Source: CAIKLP01 sp039798705 (lineage in GTDB: Bacteria > Bacteroidota > Bacteroidia > Sphingobacteriales > Sphingobacteriaceae). Taken from it: 27,772 nt of DNA. Shown in pieces: positions 8,436 to 16,268 of this stretch; the stretch's first letter is position 1; each line of letters begins with the position of its first letter. The notes beneath the pieces were generated by a model. The model saw nothing but the letters and a program-made list of their open reading frames with translations, made no database searches and was not told the DNA's origin. A program made the position numbers and the translations under genes. The stretch lies in the NCBI GenBank assembly GCA_039798705.1, contig JBDKFN010000017.1, positions 1-27,772 on the forward strand. The letters are read 5' to 3'.

Positions 8436-9143
8436 ATGAAAAAAATAACCAGCTTATTCGTATTAATGACAATTTGCTTTAGCATTGTAATTGCTAAACC
8501 TAAAAAAGAAAAAAACACCTACATCAAGTTTCAAACAACCAAAGGTGATTTGATTTTGAAACTGTATAATGAAACGCCAAAACACAGAGACAATATGATT
8601 GAATTAGTGAAAGGTGGTTTTTATGATAGCATATTATTTCACCGAGTAATTAAAAATTTCATGATACAGGGTGGAGATCCAGAATCTAAAAATGCAAATG
8701 CACAACAATCTTTAGGTAATGGTGAAGCTCCAAATAGAAAATTAATTCCAGCAGAATTCAATCCAAATTTAATTCATAGAAAAGGAGTGCTTGCAGCTGC
8801 AAGAGACAATAACCCGGAAAAATCAAGTAGCAATTGTCAATTTTATATTGTTCAAGGCAGAACCTTCAAGGATACAGATTTAGATATGATGGAGCAAAGA
8901 AGCGGATGGAAATATACTGCAGAACAAAGAAATACATACAAGACTATAGGAGGCACGCCACACCTAGATAACAACTATACAGTTTATGGTGAACTTGTGA
9001 ATGGTTTTGAAGCATTAGATGCCATTGCAAGTGTTAAAACTGGTGCAGCTGATAGACCTGAACAAGATGTAAGAATTACAAAAGCAGTGGTTTTGAAAAA
9101 ATATAAAACTAAAAAAAGCAAGTGCTTTTTATTCAACTTTTAA
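8436..9143 (+). CDS. Exported peptidyl-prolyl cis-trans isomerase (cyclophilin type)
   Basis: A 235-residue cyclophilin that catalyses cis-trans isomerisation of peptidyl-proline bonds and should assist folding in the periplasm. Residues 1-20 (MKKITSLFVLMTICFSIVIA) form a signal peptide; there is no lipobox Cys. The cyclophilin core shows the signature FHRVIKNFMIQGGDP with the catalytic Arg, then SSNCQFYIVQG and, near the end, NNYTVYGELVNGFEALDAIA. An insertion of about 35 residues between QFYIVQG and the NNYTVYG motif (DLDMMEQRSGWKYT...) is, as far as I recall, common in Bacteroidota homologues. A TAAATTTA box ends 6 nt before the ATG, so this gene may have a promoter of its own inside the mfd run. 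The exonuclease III gene starts 1 nt after its stop. Confidence 0.93.
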   Translation: MKKITSLFVLMTICFSIVIAKPKKEKNTYIKFQTTKGDLILKLYNETPKHRDNMIELVKGGFYDSILFHRVIKNFMIQGGDPESKNANAQQSLGNGEAPNRKLIPAEFNPNLIHRKGVLAAARDNNPEKSSSNCQFYIVQGRTFKDTDLDMMEQRSGWKYTAEQRNTYKTIGGTPHLDNNYTVYGELVNGFEALDAIASVKTGAADRPEQDVRITKAVVLKKYKTKKSKCFLFNF

Positions 9144-9144
9144 T

Positions 9145-9912
9145 ATGAAGATCATATCCTATAATGTTAATGGCATTAGAGCAGCAATGAATAAAAATTG
9201 GTTAGCTTGGTTGCAAGCTAGCAATGCTGACATCATCTGCTTACAAGAAATAAAAGCTACACCAGATGTTATTCCTGCAGAAATAAAAATGTTGGAAGAT
9301 ATGGGCTATTTTCATTATTGGTATCCTGCAGTAAAAAAAGGTTACAGCGGTGTTGCAATTTTTTCTAAAATAAAACCTCAAAATGTAAGTTACGGATGTG
9401 GTCATGATTTATATGACAGCGAAGGAAGAATGATCAGAGCAGATTTTGAGGATTTCTCTATAATGAGTGTATATATACCTTCTGGGTCAAGTGGAGAAGA
9501 AAGGCAACAAGTAAAGTTTGAATTTTTAGACTTCTTTGAAAAATACATACATGAATTAAAATGGAAATATCCTTCACTGATAATTTCAGGAGATTATAAT
9601 ATATGCCATCGTCCAATTGATATTCATAATCCAAAATCGAACGCAAATTCATCAGGATTTCTTCCAGAAGAAAGAGAGTGGATGGAAAATTTTATCAATG
9701 ATGGATTTGTTGATTCATTCAGACATTTCAATTCAGAACCACATCAATATTCATGGTGGAGTTATAGAGCTGGAGCAAGAATGAAAAATTTAGGATGGAG
9801 AATCGATTACCATTTAGTTACAGAGCCCTTAAAACCTAGGTTAAAAAGAGCAGCAATACTAGCAGACGCGAAACATTCAGATCATTGTCCTATTTTAATA
9901 GAATTAACATAA
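9145..9912 (+). CDS. xth: Exodeoxyribonuclease III (AP endonuclease)
   Basis: A 255-residue enzyme of the ExoIII/APE1 family that cleaves DNA 5' to abasic sites and removes 3' blocking groups in base excision repair. Conserved elements are in order: SYNVNGIRAA (metal/phosphate-binding Asn), LQEIKA (metal-binding Glu), VYIPSGS, SGDYNICHRPIDIHNPKSN (catalytic Asp and Asn), WRIDYHLV, and the terminal HSDHCPI with the catalytic Asp-His pair. Length is normal for the family. It begins 1 nt after the cyclophilin stop and is followed 1 nt after its own stop by hutI, so expression is probably coupled along the run. Together with mfd it makes this a repair-rich transcript. Confidence 0.96.
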   Translation: MKIISYNVNGIRAAMNKNWLAWLQASNADIICLQEIKATPDVIPAEIKMLEDMGYFHYWYPAVKKGYSGVAIFSKIKPQNVSYGCGHDLYDSEGRMIRADFEDFSIMSVYIPSGSSGEERQQVKFEFLDFFEKYIHELKWKYPSLIISGDYNICHRPIDIHNPKSNANSSGFLPEEREWMENFINDGFVDSFRHFNSEPHQYSWWSYRAGARMKNLGWRIDYHLVTEPLKPRLKRAAILADAKHSDHCPILIELT

Positions 9913-9913
9913 T

Positions 9914-11164
9914 ATGAGTTTATTATTTACCAATATCAAAACTTTATATGGCATACAATCTGCTGAAACTACTGTATTAAAAGGCAGGGAGCTGGGCGAG
10001 GTAGCGCAAATAAATAATGCTTGGTTGAGTATTCATAATGGATTGATCAGTGGTTTTGGAGAAATGGACACAATGGCTACGCAGGTTGTTGAGTCTAGCT
10101 TTACAGAAGTGATTAGCGTAAATGATCAATTAATTTTACCTACTTGGTGCGATTCCCATACCCATATTGTTTTTGCAGGTAGCAGAGAAGACGAATTTGT
10201 AAGTAGAATAAAAGGTGTTTCTTATGAAACTATTGCAAAAAATGGTGGAGGAATTTTGAATTCTGCTAAAAAATTAAATGATACGTCGGAAGATGATTTA
10301 TTTAAAAGTGCAAGTGCTAGGTTACACTCCTTGATAAAAATGGGAACTGGTGCTATTGAAATTAAAAGTGGATATGGATTATCTCTAGCAGGCGAAATAA
10401 AAATGTTAAGGGTAATTAAAAGATTAAAAGAAAGCTTTAAAATACCAATAAAATCAACATTCTTAGGAGCTCACGCATTCCCAGCGGAATTTAAAAATAA
10501 CCAACAAGCATATATTGAACTTATCATCAATGAAATGTTACCTGCGATACAAAAAGAAAATTTAGCAGACTACATTGATGTGTTTTGTGAAAATGGATTT
10601 TTTAATGCCGAACAAACCGCAGAAATTTTATCGGCTGGAAAAAAATACGGATTGAAAGCAAAAATTCATGCCAATCAACTCAATTATTCTGGAGGCATAC
10701 AAGTTGGCGTTGCAAACAACGCAATATCTGTTGATCACCTAGAATGTGTGGGAGATGCAGAAATTGATGCATTAAAAAACAGCAATACCATCGGAACCAT
10801 ATTACCGTCGGCTGCATTTTTCCTTGGCATTTCCTATCAACCAGCAAGAAAAATGATTGACGAAGGCATTGCAATTGCATTGGCCTCAGATTTTAACCCT
10901 GGCTCATCTCCTAGCGGGAATATGTCTTTTGTATTTGCGCTTGCTTGTACACAACTTAAAATGACTCCAGAAGAAGCATTCAATGCGGTAACCCAAAACG
11001 GCGCTCATGCTATGGAACTCGGAAAAGAATTAGGAAGTATTACCATTGGTAAAAAAGCGAATATCATTATCACAAAGCAAATACCATCATTGGCATTTAT
11101 ACCTTACTCGTTTGGATCAAATTTAATTGATCAGGTTTTTATTAATGGTAAAAAATATGAATAA
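9914..11164 (+). CDS. hutI: Imidazolonepropionase HutI
   Basis: A 416-residue metal-dependent amidohydrolase that opens imidazolone-5-propionate to N-formimino-L-glutamate, the third step of histidine degradation. Visible hallmarks: the HTHIVFAG metal site, SREDEF, the IKSGYGLSLAGEIKML loop, the FLGAHAFPAEF segment, KIHANQLNYSGG, SVDHLECV and the catalytic ASDFNPGSSPSGNM. The length is typical (about 405-420). The gene starts 1 nt after the exonuclease III stop and its last codons overlap the start of hutG by 8 nt. The earlier enzymes HutH and HutU are not in the window, so the pathway is split or they lie elsewhere. Confidence 0.96.
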   Translation: MSLLFTNIKTLYGIQSAETTVLKGRELGEVAQINNAWLSIHNGLISGFGEMDTMATQVVESSFTEVISVNDQLILPTWCDSHTHIVFAGSREDEFVSRIKGVSYETIAKNGGGILNSAKKLNDTSEDDLFKSASARLHSLIKMGTGAIEIKSGYGLSLAGEIKMLRVIKRLKESFKIPIKSTFLGAHAFPAEFKNNQQAYIELIINEMLPAIQKENLADYIDVFCENGFFNAEQTAEILSAGKKYGLKAKIHANQLNYSGGIQVGVANNAISVDHLECVGDAEIDALKNSNTIGTILPSAAFFLGISYQPARKMIDEGIAIALASDFNPGSSPSGNMSFVFALACTQLKMTPEEAFNAVTQNGAHAMELGKELGSITIGKKANIIITKQIPSLAFIPYSFGSNLIDQVFINGKKYE

Positions 11165-12176
11165 TAACTTTCATTATTACAGCGCATCCGATTTATCAAA
11201 ATTTTATACCGTTAGAAACGGAGAACAAAAAATAGGCGAATGTGTAAAAATAATTGATTTGAATGATCCTATCAATTCTTTAAAAAACACGACTGCAAAA
11301 TATATATTATTAGGCATTCCGGAAGATATTGGAATAAGAGCTAATTTTGGAAAGCCAGGTGCAACAACAGCTTGGGAGCAATCGCTCGCTTCATTTTTAT
11401 CAATGCAATCTAACCAATACTTAAAGGGAGAAGATGTTTTAGTATTAGGATATTTTGATTTCAATAGCTTATTAAATAATATTGAAAATAAAAGTATAGA
11501 AGAACTTAGAACTATTACAGCTGAAATAGATGAAATCATTTTCCCTTTTATACAGACTATTTATCAAAACAACAAAGAGCTGATAGTTGTTGGTGGCGGT
11601 CATAATAATGCATATGGTTTAATAAAAGGAATTTCAAAAGCAAAAAACACACCCATTAATGTAATTAATATAGACCCTCATTCTGACTTTAGAATACAAG
11701 AAGGAAGACACAGTGGAAATGGATTTCGTTATGCTAAAGAAGAAGGTTTTCTGCACAATTATTCCATCTTAGGATTACACGAAAGCTATATCCCTGCTAG
11801 TGTTACAGAGGAATTGATTCAAGATAAAAACATCAGGTGTTTTACCTACGAAGAAATTAAAATTAGAAATAAATATACAATGCACAATGCATTAGATTCG
11901 GCTATTGAATTTATCAATGATGAATTATGCGGAATTGAAATAGATTTAGATGGCATTGAAAATATACCAGCTAGTGCACAAACTCCGTGTGGTTGGAGTA
12001 CCGCAGAAATAAGAAGCATGTTACACCATAGTGCTTCTAGACTTGATGTAGCTTATTTACATTTAGCGGAAGGTGCTGCTGAATTAAATACAAAAATTAA
12101 TACAGTAGGAAAATTAAATGCGTATTTGATTAGCGATTATATCAAGGCAAGAAATTCCTATATTCCAAAAAAATAA
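11157..12176 (+). CDS. hutG: Formimidoylglutamase (arginase/ureohydrolase family)
   Basis: A 339-residue ureohydrolase. The manganese ligands of the arginase fold are all present: GGGHNN (His), DPHSDFR (Asp, His, Asp) and EIDLDGIENIP (two Asp). The SDFRIQEGRHSGNGFRYA segment is shared with Bacteroidota proteins annotated as formimidoylglutamase. It should hydrolyse N-formimino-L-glutamate to glutamate and formamide, which fits its position overlapping hutI by 8 nt; the substrate is inferred from that context, since arginase or agmatinase activity cannot be excluded by motif alone. I chose the ATG at 11157; an upstream in-frame TTG at 11127 lies deep in hutI. The 3' end overlaps the convergent cyclo-ligase gene by 19 bp, with no ordinary terminator between them. 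Confidence 0.88.
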   Translation: MNNNFHYYSASDLSKFYTVRNGEQKIGECVKIIDLNDPINSLKNTTAKYILLGIPEDIGIRANFGKPGATTAWEQSLASFLSMQSNQYLKGEDVLVLGYFDFNSLLNNIENKSIEELRTITAEIDEIIFPFIQTIYQNNKELIVVGGGHNNAYGLIKGISKAKNTPINVINIDPHSDFRIQEGRHSGNGFRYAKEEGFLHNYSILGLHESYIPASVTEELIQDKNIRCFTYEEIKIRNKYTMHNALDSAIEFINDELCGIEIDLDGIENIPASAQTPCGWSTAEIRSMLHHSASRLDVAYLHLAEGAAELNTKINTVGKLNAYLISDYIKARNSYIPKK

Positions 12177-12733
12177 TTTTGTATAGGGCTAATGCACATG
12201 GTTAACTTTTGATCATGTTCATTGCAATCTGTAAAAGCCATAACTGGCTCAAAATAACTGATGCCAATTTTGATCAATTCTTTCTTGCATTTAGTTAGGT
12301 AGCGGTCATAAAACCCTTTTCCATAACCCACTCTATTCCCTTGTTGATCAAAGGCTAACAAAGGGATTATCATCAAATCAATCATTTGCGGATCAATTGT
12401 TTCATGGCTAATTGGTTCCAATATTCCCCACTTATTCTTTACCAAATCCGATGGCGTTGTAAATCGAACTCCTTCCATGGTTTCATTTTCCATATTGGTT
12501 TTTGGAATTACAATTTCAATATGTGGATAGGTAGTACGAATAAAATCCAGTAGAATTATTGTATTAAATTCTTGTTTTTGTAAAATTGGCAAAAAGAGAT
12601 GAATGTATTTTACCAGAGAAAAATCTAGTTTTTTAAACTCCGTTAAAATTGCATCGTCAAGTTTTGATTTCTCTTCCGATGAAATATTTTTTCTTTTTTC
12701 AAGATAAATAGTACGTGCCTGAGATTTTAACAT
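12158..12733 (-). CDS. fthC: 5-formyltetrahydrofolate cyclo-ligase
   Basis: A 191-residue MTHFS-family enzyme that converts 5-formyl-THF plus ATP to 5,10-methenyl-THF, returning the stored folate to the one-carbon pool. Family features are the N-terminal basic helix (RTIYLEKRKNIS), a central GVRF segment and the diagnostic GYGKGFYDRYL nucleotide/folate-binding motif, followed by GISYFEP. Length is typical. It lies downstream of efp on the same strand but beyond a strong terminator, so it probably has its own promoter: TAAATTTA at 12739-12746 ends 5 nt before the ATG. Its 3' end overlaps hutG tail to tail. Confidence 0.93.
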   Translation of the reverse strand: MLKSQARTIYLEKRKNISSEEKSKLDDAILTEFKKLDFSLVKYIHLFLPILQKQEFNTIILLDFIRTTYPHIEIVIPKTNMENETMEGVRFTTPSDLVKNKWGILEPISHETIDPQMIDLMIIPLLAFDQQGNRVGYGKGFYDRYLTKCKKELIKIGISYFEPVMAFTDCNEHDQKLTMCISPIQNYFFGI

Positions 12734-12738
12734 GAAGG

Positions 12739-12746
12739 TAAATTTA
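12739..12746 (-). promoter_or_regulatory. Candidate -7 element for the cyclo-ligase gene
   Basis: TAAATTTA (minus strand), one base off TAnnTTTG, ends 5 nt ahead of the ATG at 12733. The position upstream, inside the efp terminator, carries no -33 TTTG. It is supported mainly by the need for a promoter downstream of the terminator. Confidence 0.3.
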
Positions 12747-12751
12747 ATGAA

Positions 12752-12785
12752 AATAAAAATCCCCGCTATTGCGAGGATTTTTATT
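12752..12785 (-). terminator. Rho-independent terminator after efp
   Basis: On the minus strand a 15-bp stem (AATAAAAATCCTCGC paired with GCGGGGATTTTTATT, one U-G wobble) closes on an AATA loop and its 3' arm ends in a T-rich tract. It begins 10 nt after the efp stop codon. The near-symmetry would also work for plus-strand transcripts. Confidence 0.9.
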
Positions 12786-12795
12786 AAATGTGTTA

Positions 12796-13356
12796 TTACT
12801 TTACACGCTCAACATAATCGCCTGTTCTAGTATCTATTTTAACTTTGTCGCCTTCGTTAATAAATAATGGAACCCTTATTTCTGCACCGTTAGAAACAGT
12901 CGCTGCTTTAGTTACGTTGGTTGCAGTATCTCCTTTGACTGCAGGCTCAGTATAAGTAACCAATAACTCTACATGTGTAGGCGCTTGAGCGGTTATTGGC
13001 TCTTCGCTTTCAAATGCAACAATCAGATTCATACCTTCGGTTACAAACTTTGCCGAATCGCCTAATAAAAACTTAGGAATATTGAATTGCTCAAAAGTTT
13101 CATTATCCATTACTACGAAGAAATCTCCGTCTTCGTATAAATACTGATAATCTTTAGTTTCTACTCTACAAATTTCTACTTCTTCATCTGTACGGAATCT
13201 ATATTCAACTAACTTTCCTGTTTTCACATTTCTCATTCTAGCTTGGTAGAATGCACGTAAATTTCCTGGCGTACGGTGAATGATTTCTTCAACTGCAATT
13301 AAGTTTCCATTGAATCGTAGAATGGATCCGTTTTTTATTTCTGACGCTTTAGCCAT
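12796..13356 (-). CDS. efp: Elongation factor P, tip-lysine-less variant
   Basis: A 186-residue EF-P, which binds the ribosome between the P and E sites and relieves stalling at polyproline. All three domains are present: KOW-like N-terminal domain (1-65), OB domain II (66-128, DYQYLYEDGDF, MDNETFEQF) and the C-terminal OB domain with the EF-P signature ending (VKIDTRTGDYVERVK). The domain I loop that carries the modified Lys34 in E. coli (PGKGQ) reads P30-G31-N32-L33-R34 here, so the tip residue is Asn and the flexible Gly is Leu. The enzymes that beta-lysylate Lys or rhamnosylate Arg at that site would not have their usual target. I believe related Bacteroidota share this loop, but cannot confirm it. 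It is the last gene of the lpx run, 33 nt after the ABC ATPase, and ends at a strong terminator. Confidence 0.96.
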   Translation of the reverse strand: MAKASEIKNGSILRFNGNLIAVEEIIHRTPGNLRAFYQARMRNVKTGKLVEYRFRTDEEVEICRVETKDYQYLYEDGDFFVVMDNETFEQFNIPKFLLGDSAKFVTEGMNLIVAFESEEPITAQAPTHVELLVTYTEPAVKGDTATNVTKAATVSNGAEIRVPLFINEGDKVKIDTRTGDYVERVK

Positions 13357-13389
13357 AATTTTTATTTTTTCAATTTATAATTTAATGCC

Positions 13390-14013
13390 TTAATTCTTTT
13401 TATAATCTGCGATTAAAATTTGCTTGTTGCAAAAAGCATATTCATGTGCTTGATTTGAAGAAACAAAAATAGTTCTATTACCAAGCATTGTATCAATTAA
13501 ATTTAAATACCATGCAATCCCTTGCTCATCTAGGTTGGTAGTCGGTTCGTCTAATAATATACAATCGACTTTACTATATAATGCAAGTGCTAATTTCACT
13601 CTTTGTTTCATCCCTGAAGAGAAATAACGAATTTCTTTATTTTTAGCTTTTTGCAATCCCATAGAATTGATGATTTCTTCAGCTGAAGTAAAACCCAATT
13701 GATCTTTGAATGAAAAATGAAATTGAATTAATTCCATTAATGTCATTTCTTCTGGTAGTTCTAAATAAGGTGCTGCAATGCTGATGTTTTTATAAATGTT
13801 TTCTACTGAAATATCTACACCTGCATTTTGAAATGCTATTGTTCCCGCATTCGGACTTAATACACCAGAAATTACTTGTAATAATGTTGATTTTCCAGAT
13901 CCATTTGGACCAATAATTGCAACACGGTCTGAAGAAGCGATTGTAACATCAATGCCTTTAAAAATCCAATCTCTATTAAATTTTTTTCCAAGACCGGTTA
14001 ATTCGATTCTCAT
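13390..14013 (-). CDS. Orphan ABC transporter ATP-binding protein
   Basis: A 207-residue soluble ABC ATPase. Walker A GPNGSGKS (about residues 35-42), signature FSSGMKQR and Walker B CILLDEPTTNLD are intact. The switch (H-loop) region reads VSSNQAHEY with no His at the usual position (typically THD). There is no membrane domain in the protein and no permease gene nearby, so the partner is unknown. Its start overlaps the lpxA stop by 4 nt (ATGA), which implies translational coupling. A short ABC ATPase between lpxA and efp is, to my recollection, frequent in Bacteroidota; a role in envelope lipid handling is an inference from context only. It resembles the ATPase subunits of ABC-2 type exporters. 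Confidence 0.9.
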   Translation of the reverse strand: MRIELTGLGKKFNRDWIFKGIDVTIASSDRVAIIGPNGSGKSTLLQVISGVLSPNAGTIAFQNAGVDISVENIYKNISIAAPYLELPEEMTLMELIQFHFSFKDQLGFTSAEEIINSMGLQKAKNKEIRYFSSGMKQRVKLALALYSKVDCILLDEPTTNLDEQGIAWYLNLIDTMLGNRTIFVSSNQAHEYAFCNKQILIADYKKN

Positions 14014-14795
14014 ACATTGCGACCTATGCCTTTCATAATGCCCTCTTTAGAGTTTCTTACGAAAGTTAAAATTTGATCTTTTATTGGTGATGCTTGAATT
14101 TCTGTTTCGATTTGTGTTAATGCATTGCTGATGCTTAAACCTCTCACAAATAAAATTCTATAGATGTCTTCAATTTGACGAATGTTCTCTTCGGTAAATC
14201 CTCTTCTTCTTAAACCTACAGAATTAATACCAACATAACTGATCGGCTCTCTTGCTGCTTTAGTAAAAGGTGGCACATTTTTTCTAACCAATGTTCCTCC
14301 TGCAATAAAACTATGAGCACCGATGGTTAAAAATTGACCAACAGCAGCCATACCTTCTAATATTGCATAATCCTCTATGGTTACATGTCCTGCTAGGTTT
14401 ACGCTATTTGCTAAAATAATATTGTCACCTAAAATACAGTCGTGAGCAACATGGGCATATGCCATGATCAAGCAATTCTTACCAACTACTGTTTTGTATT
14501 TTTCGGTTGTTCCTCTATTGATTGAAACAAATTCTCTAATGGTTGTATTGTCACCAATTTCTGCAGTGGTATCTTCCCCATTATATTTTAAATCTTGAGG
14601 TATTGCAGAAATTACCGCACCCGGAAAAATTTTACAATTCTTTCCAATTCTTGCACCTTCCATAATAGTTACATTGGATCCTATCCAAGTACCATCACCA
14701 ATGGTTACATTTTTTTGAATAGAAACAAATGGATCAATGGTCACATTTTCGCCAATGATTGCTTCTGGATGTATATATGAAAGTGGTTGATTCAT
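14010..14795 (-). CDS. lpxA: Acyl-ACP--UDP-N-acetylglucosamine O-acyltransferase LpxA
   Basis: A 261-residue cytoplasmic enzyme that makes the first committed transfer in lipid A synthesis, acylating UDP-GlcNAc at the 3-OH. The N-terminal two thirds is a left-handed beta helix made of hexapeptide repeats (IGDGTWIGSNVTI, IGKNCKIFPGA and so on). The catalytic His lies in AYAHVAHDC (His118, equivalent to E. coli His125). The C-terminal helical domain contains the LpxA-type GLRRRGFTEENIRQI segment. It starts 9 nt after the lpxC-fabZ stop and overlaps the ABC ATPase gene by 4 nt. The length is near the 262 of E. coli. Confidence 0.97.
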   Translation of the reverse strand: MNQPLSYIHPEAIIGENVTIDPFVSIQKNVTIGDGTWIGSNVTIMEGARIGKNCKIFPGAVISAIPQDLKYNGEDTTAEIGDNTTIREFVSINRGTTEKYKTVVGKNCLIMAYAHVAHDCILGDNIILANSVNLAGHVTIEDYAILEGMAAVGQFLTIGAHSFIAGGTLVRKNVPPFTKAAREPISYVGINSVGLRRRGFTEENIRQIEDIYRILFVRGLSISNALTQIETEIQASPIKDQILTFVRNSKEGIMKGIGRNV

Positions 14796-14804
14796 GTTGT
14801 TAAT

Positions 14805-16202
14805 TTAACTTCTTCTTACAATTTGTGCCATTAATTCCGCTTCCATCACTATTTTATCTCCTACGAAAGCAGTGCCTTTCATTTGACAAATTCCCCTACG
14901 TATTGGTGCAGTTAAATCGCATCTAAAAAGTATGGTATCGCCCGGAACTACTTTGTCTTTGAATCTTGCATTTTCAATTTTCATAAAGTAGGTCCAATAA
15001 TTTTCAGGATCAGGAACAGTATTTAAAACTAAAATGCCTCCTGTTTGCGCCATTGCTTCAACTTGTAAAACACCTGGCATTACTGGATTGCCTGGGAAAT
15101 GTCCTTTGAAAAATTCTTCATTCATCGTTACATTTTTTACACCAACAACGTGCTTGCTTGACAATTCAATAATTTTATCAATCAATAAAAACGGTTGACG
15201 ATGAGGCAAAATATTCATGATACCTAATGTGTCATAAATAGGCGGCACATTTGGATTGTATACTGGAATATTTTTTTTCGCTTTATCTTTTTTAATTAAC
15301 GCTTTAATTTTTTTCGCAAATGCAACATTGGCTGCATGCCCTGGTCTTGCTGCCATTACATGACCTTTCAAAGGCATACCAATTAATGCTAAATCACCAA
15401 TCACATCTAATAATTTATGACGTGCAGGTTCGTTTTGATGGCGCAATTCCACGTTATTTAAAATGCCTTCTCTTGCGACTGCAATTTTTTCTCTATTAAA
15501 TAATTTTGCAAGGTGTTCTAATTCTTCATCACTCACCACCTTATCAACTACTACAATTGCATTGTTTAAATCTCCGCCTTTGATCAAATTATTTTTCAAA
15601 AGCATTTCTAATTCGTGCAAGAAACAAAATGTTCTACACGAAGCAATTTCTTTTTTAAACTGTGCAATTCCAGATAATCCTGCATGTTGACTTCCCAAAA
15701 CTGGAGAGTTATAATCAACCATAACTGTTATACGGTAGTCGTCAATGTAAGGCATTGCAACCATATCAACTTGTCTGTCTGATTCTGAATAGGTAATGTT
15801 AGATGGGATGACAAAATATTCTCTATCTGCATCCTGAATTTCAAATCCAACTTTTTCTAATTCTTCTATAAAGATGATCGAGCTACCATCCATGATTGGA
15901 GTTTCTGGTGCATTTATTTCGATCAAAATATTGTCTAATTCTAGTCCTGCTAAGGCTGCTAAGGTATGTTCTACTGTAGAAACACTTGCTCCATTTTGAG
16001 TAATGGTGGTTCCCCTAGAAGTATCAGTTACATTGTCTACATCCGCATCAATAATTGGCGCACCAGGTAGATCAACGCGTTGAAACTTATAACCATGATT
16101 TTCGGCTGCAGGTTTAAAAGTCATGGTAACTTCTTTACCCGTATGTAAACCAACTCCTTTTACAGTTACAGGAGCTTTAATGGTAGTTTGTTTTAGATTC
16201 AT
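14805..16202 (-). CDS. lpxC/fabZ: Bifunctional LpxC deacetylase / FabZ dehydratase
   Basis: A 465-residue natural fusion. Residues about 1-300 are LpxC, the zinc enzyme that deacetylates UDP-3-O-acyl-GlcNAc: STVEHTLAAL supplies Glu78 and zinc ligand His79, and HKLLDVIGD supplies the other His and Asp, with the later GH in ARPGHAAN. Residues about 315-465 are FabZ, (3R)-hydroxyacyl-ACP dehydratase: ILPHRQPFLLID, then GHFPGNPVMPGVLQVEAMAQ with catalytic His and Glu. The fusion is characteristic of Bacteroidota. The chosen ATG at 16202 precedes the TIKAPV start of LpxC; the in-frame TTG at 16208 adds only two residues. A perfect consensus promoter lies just upstream, so the gene is not solely dependent on lpxD read-through. 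Confidence 0.97.
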   Translation of the reverse strand: MNLKQTTIKAPVTVKGVGLHTGKEVTMTFKPAAENHGYKFQRVDLPGAPIIDADVDNVTDTSRGTTITQNGASVSTVEHTLAALAGLELDNILIEINAPETPIMDGSSIIFIEELEKVGFEIQDADREYFVIPSNITYSESDRQVDMVAMPYIDDYRITVMVDYNSPVLGSQHAGLSGIAQFKKEIASCRTFCFLHELEMLLKNNLIKGGDLNNAIVVVDKVVSDEELEHLAKLFNREKIAVAREGILNNVELRHQNEPARHKLLDVIGDLALIGMPLKGHVMAARPGHAANVAFAKKIKALIKKDKAKKNIPVYNPNVPPIYDTLGIMNILPHRQPFLLIDKIIELSSKHVVGVKNVTMNEEFFKGHFPGNPVMPGVLQVEAMAQTGGILVLNTVPDPENYWTYFMKIENARFKDKVVPGDTILFRCDLTAPIRRGICQMKGTAFVGDKIVMEAELMAQIVRRS

Positions 16203-16220
16203 CAGCAAGAATTATTCTGG

Positions 16221-16251
16221 CAAATGTATCTAGAAACTGCCTTTATACAAA
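16221..16251 (-). promoter_or_regulatory. Consensus promoter for lpxC-fabZ
   Basis: Minus strand: TTTG (16248-16251), 19 nt, then TACATTTG (16221-16228), an exact match to the Bacteroidota -33/-7 consensus TTTG-N19-TAnnTTTG. The box ends 18 nt before the ATG, predicting a 5' UTR of about 14 nt. It lies in the 66-nt gap between lpxD and lpxC. Confidence 0.7.
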
Positions 16252-16268
16252 ATGTTTGAACGATTAAA

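Noticed and set aside
11127..11156. N-terminal extension of hutG to a TTG at 11127
   Set aside because: The extra ten residues overlap hutI further, while ATG 11157 gives the normal short overlap.
11204..11539. 111-codon open frame on the minus strand
   Set aside because: It is antisense to hutG, which has full arginase-family motifs.
16203..16208. lpxC start at TTG 16208
   Set aside because: It adds only two residues; ATG 16202 gives the usual N terminus and a normal distance from the promoter.
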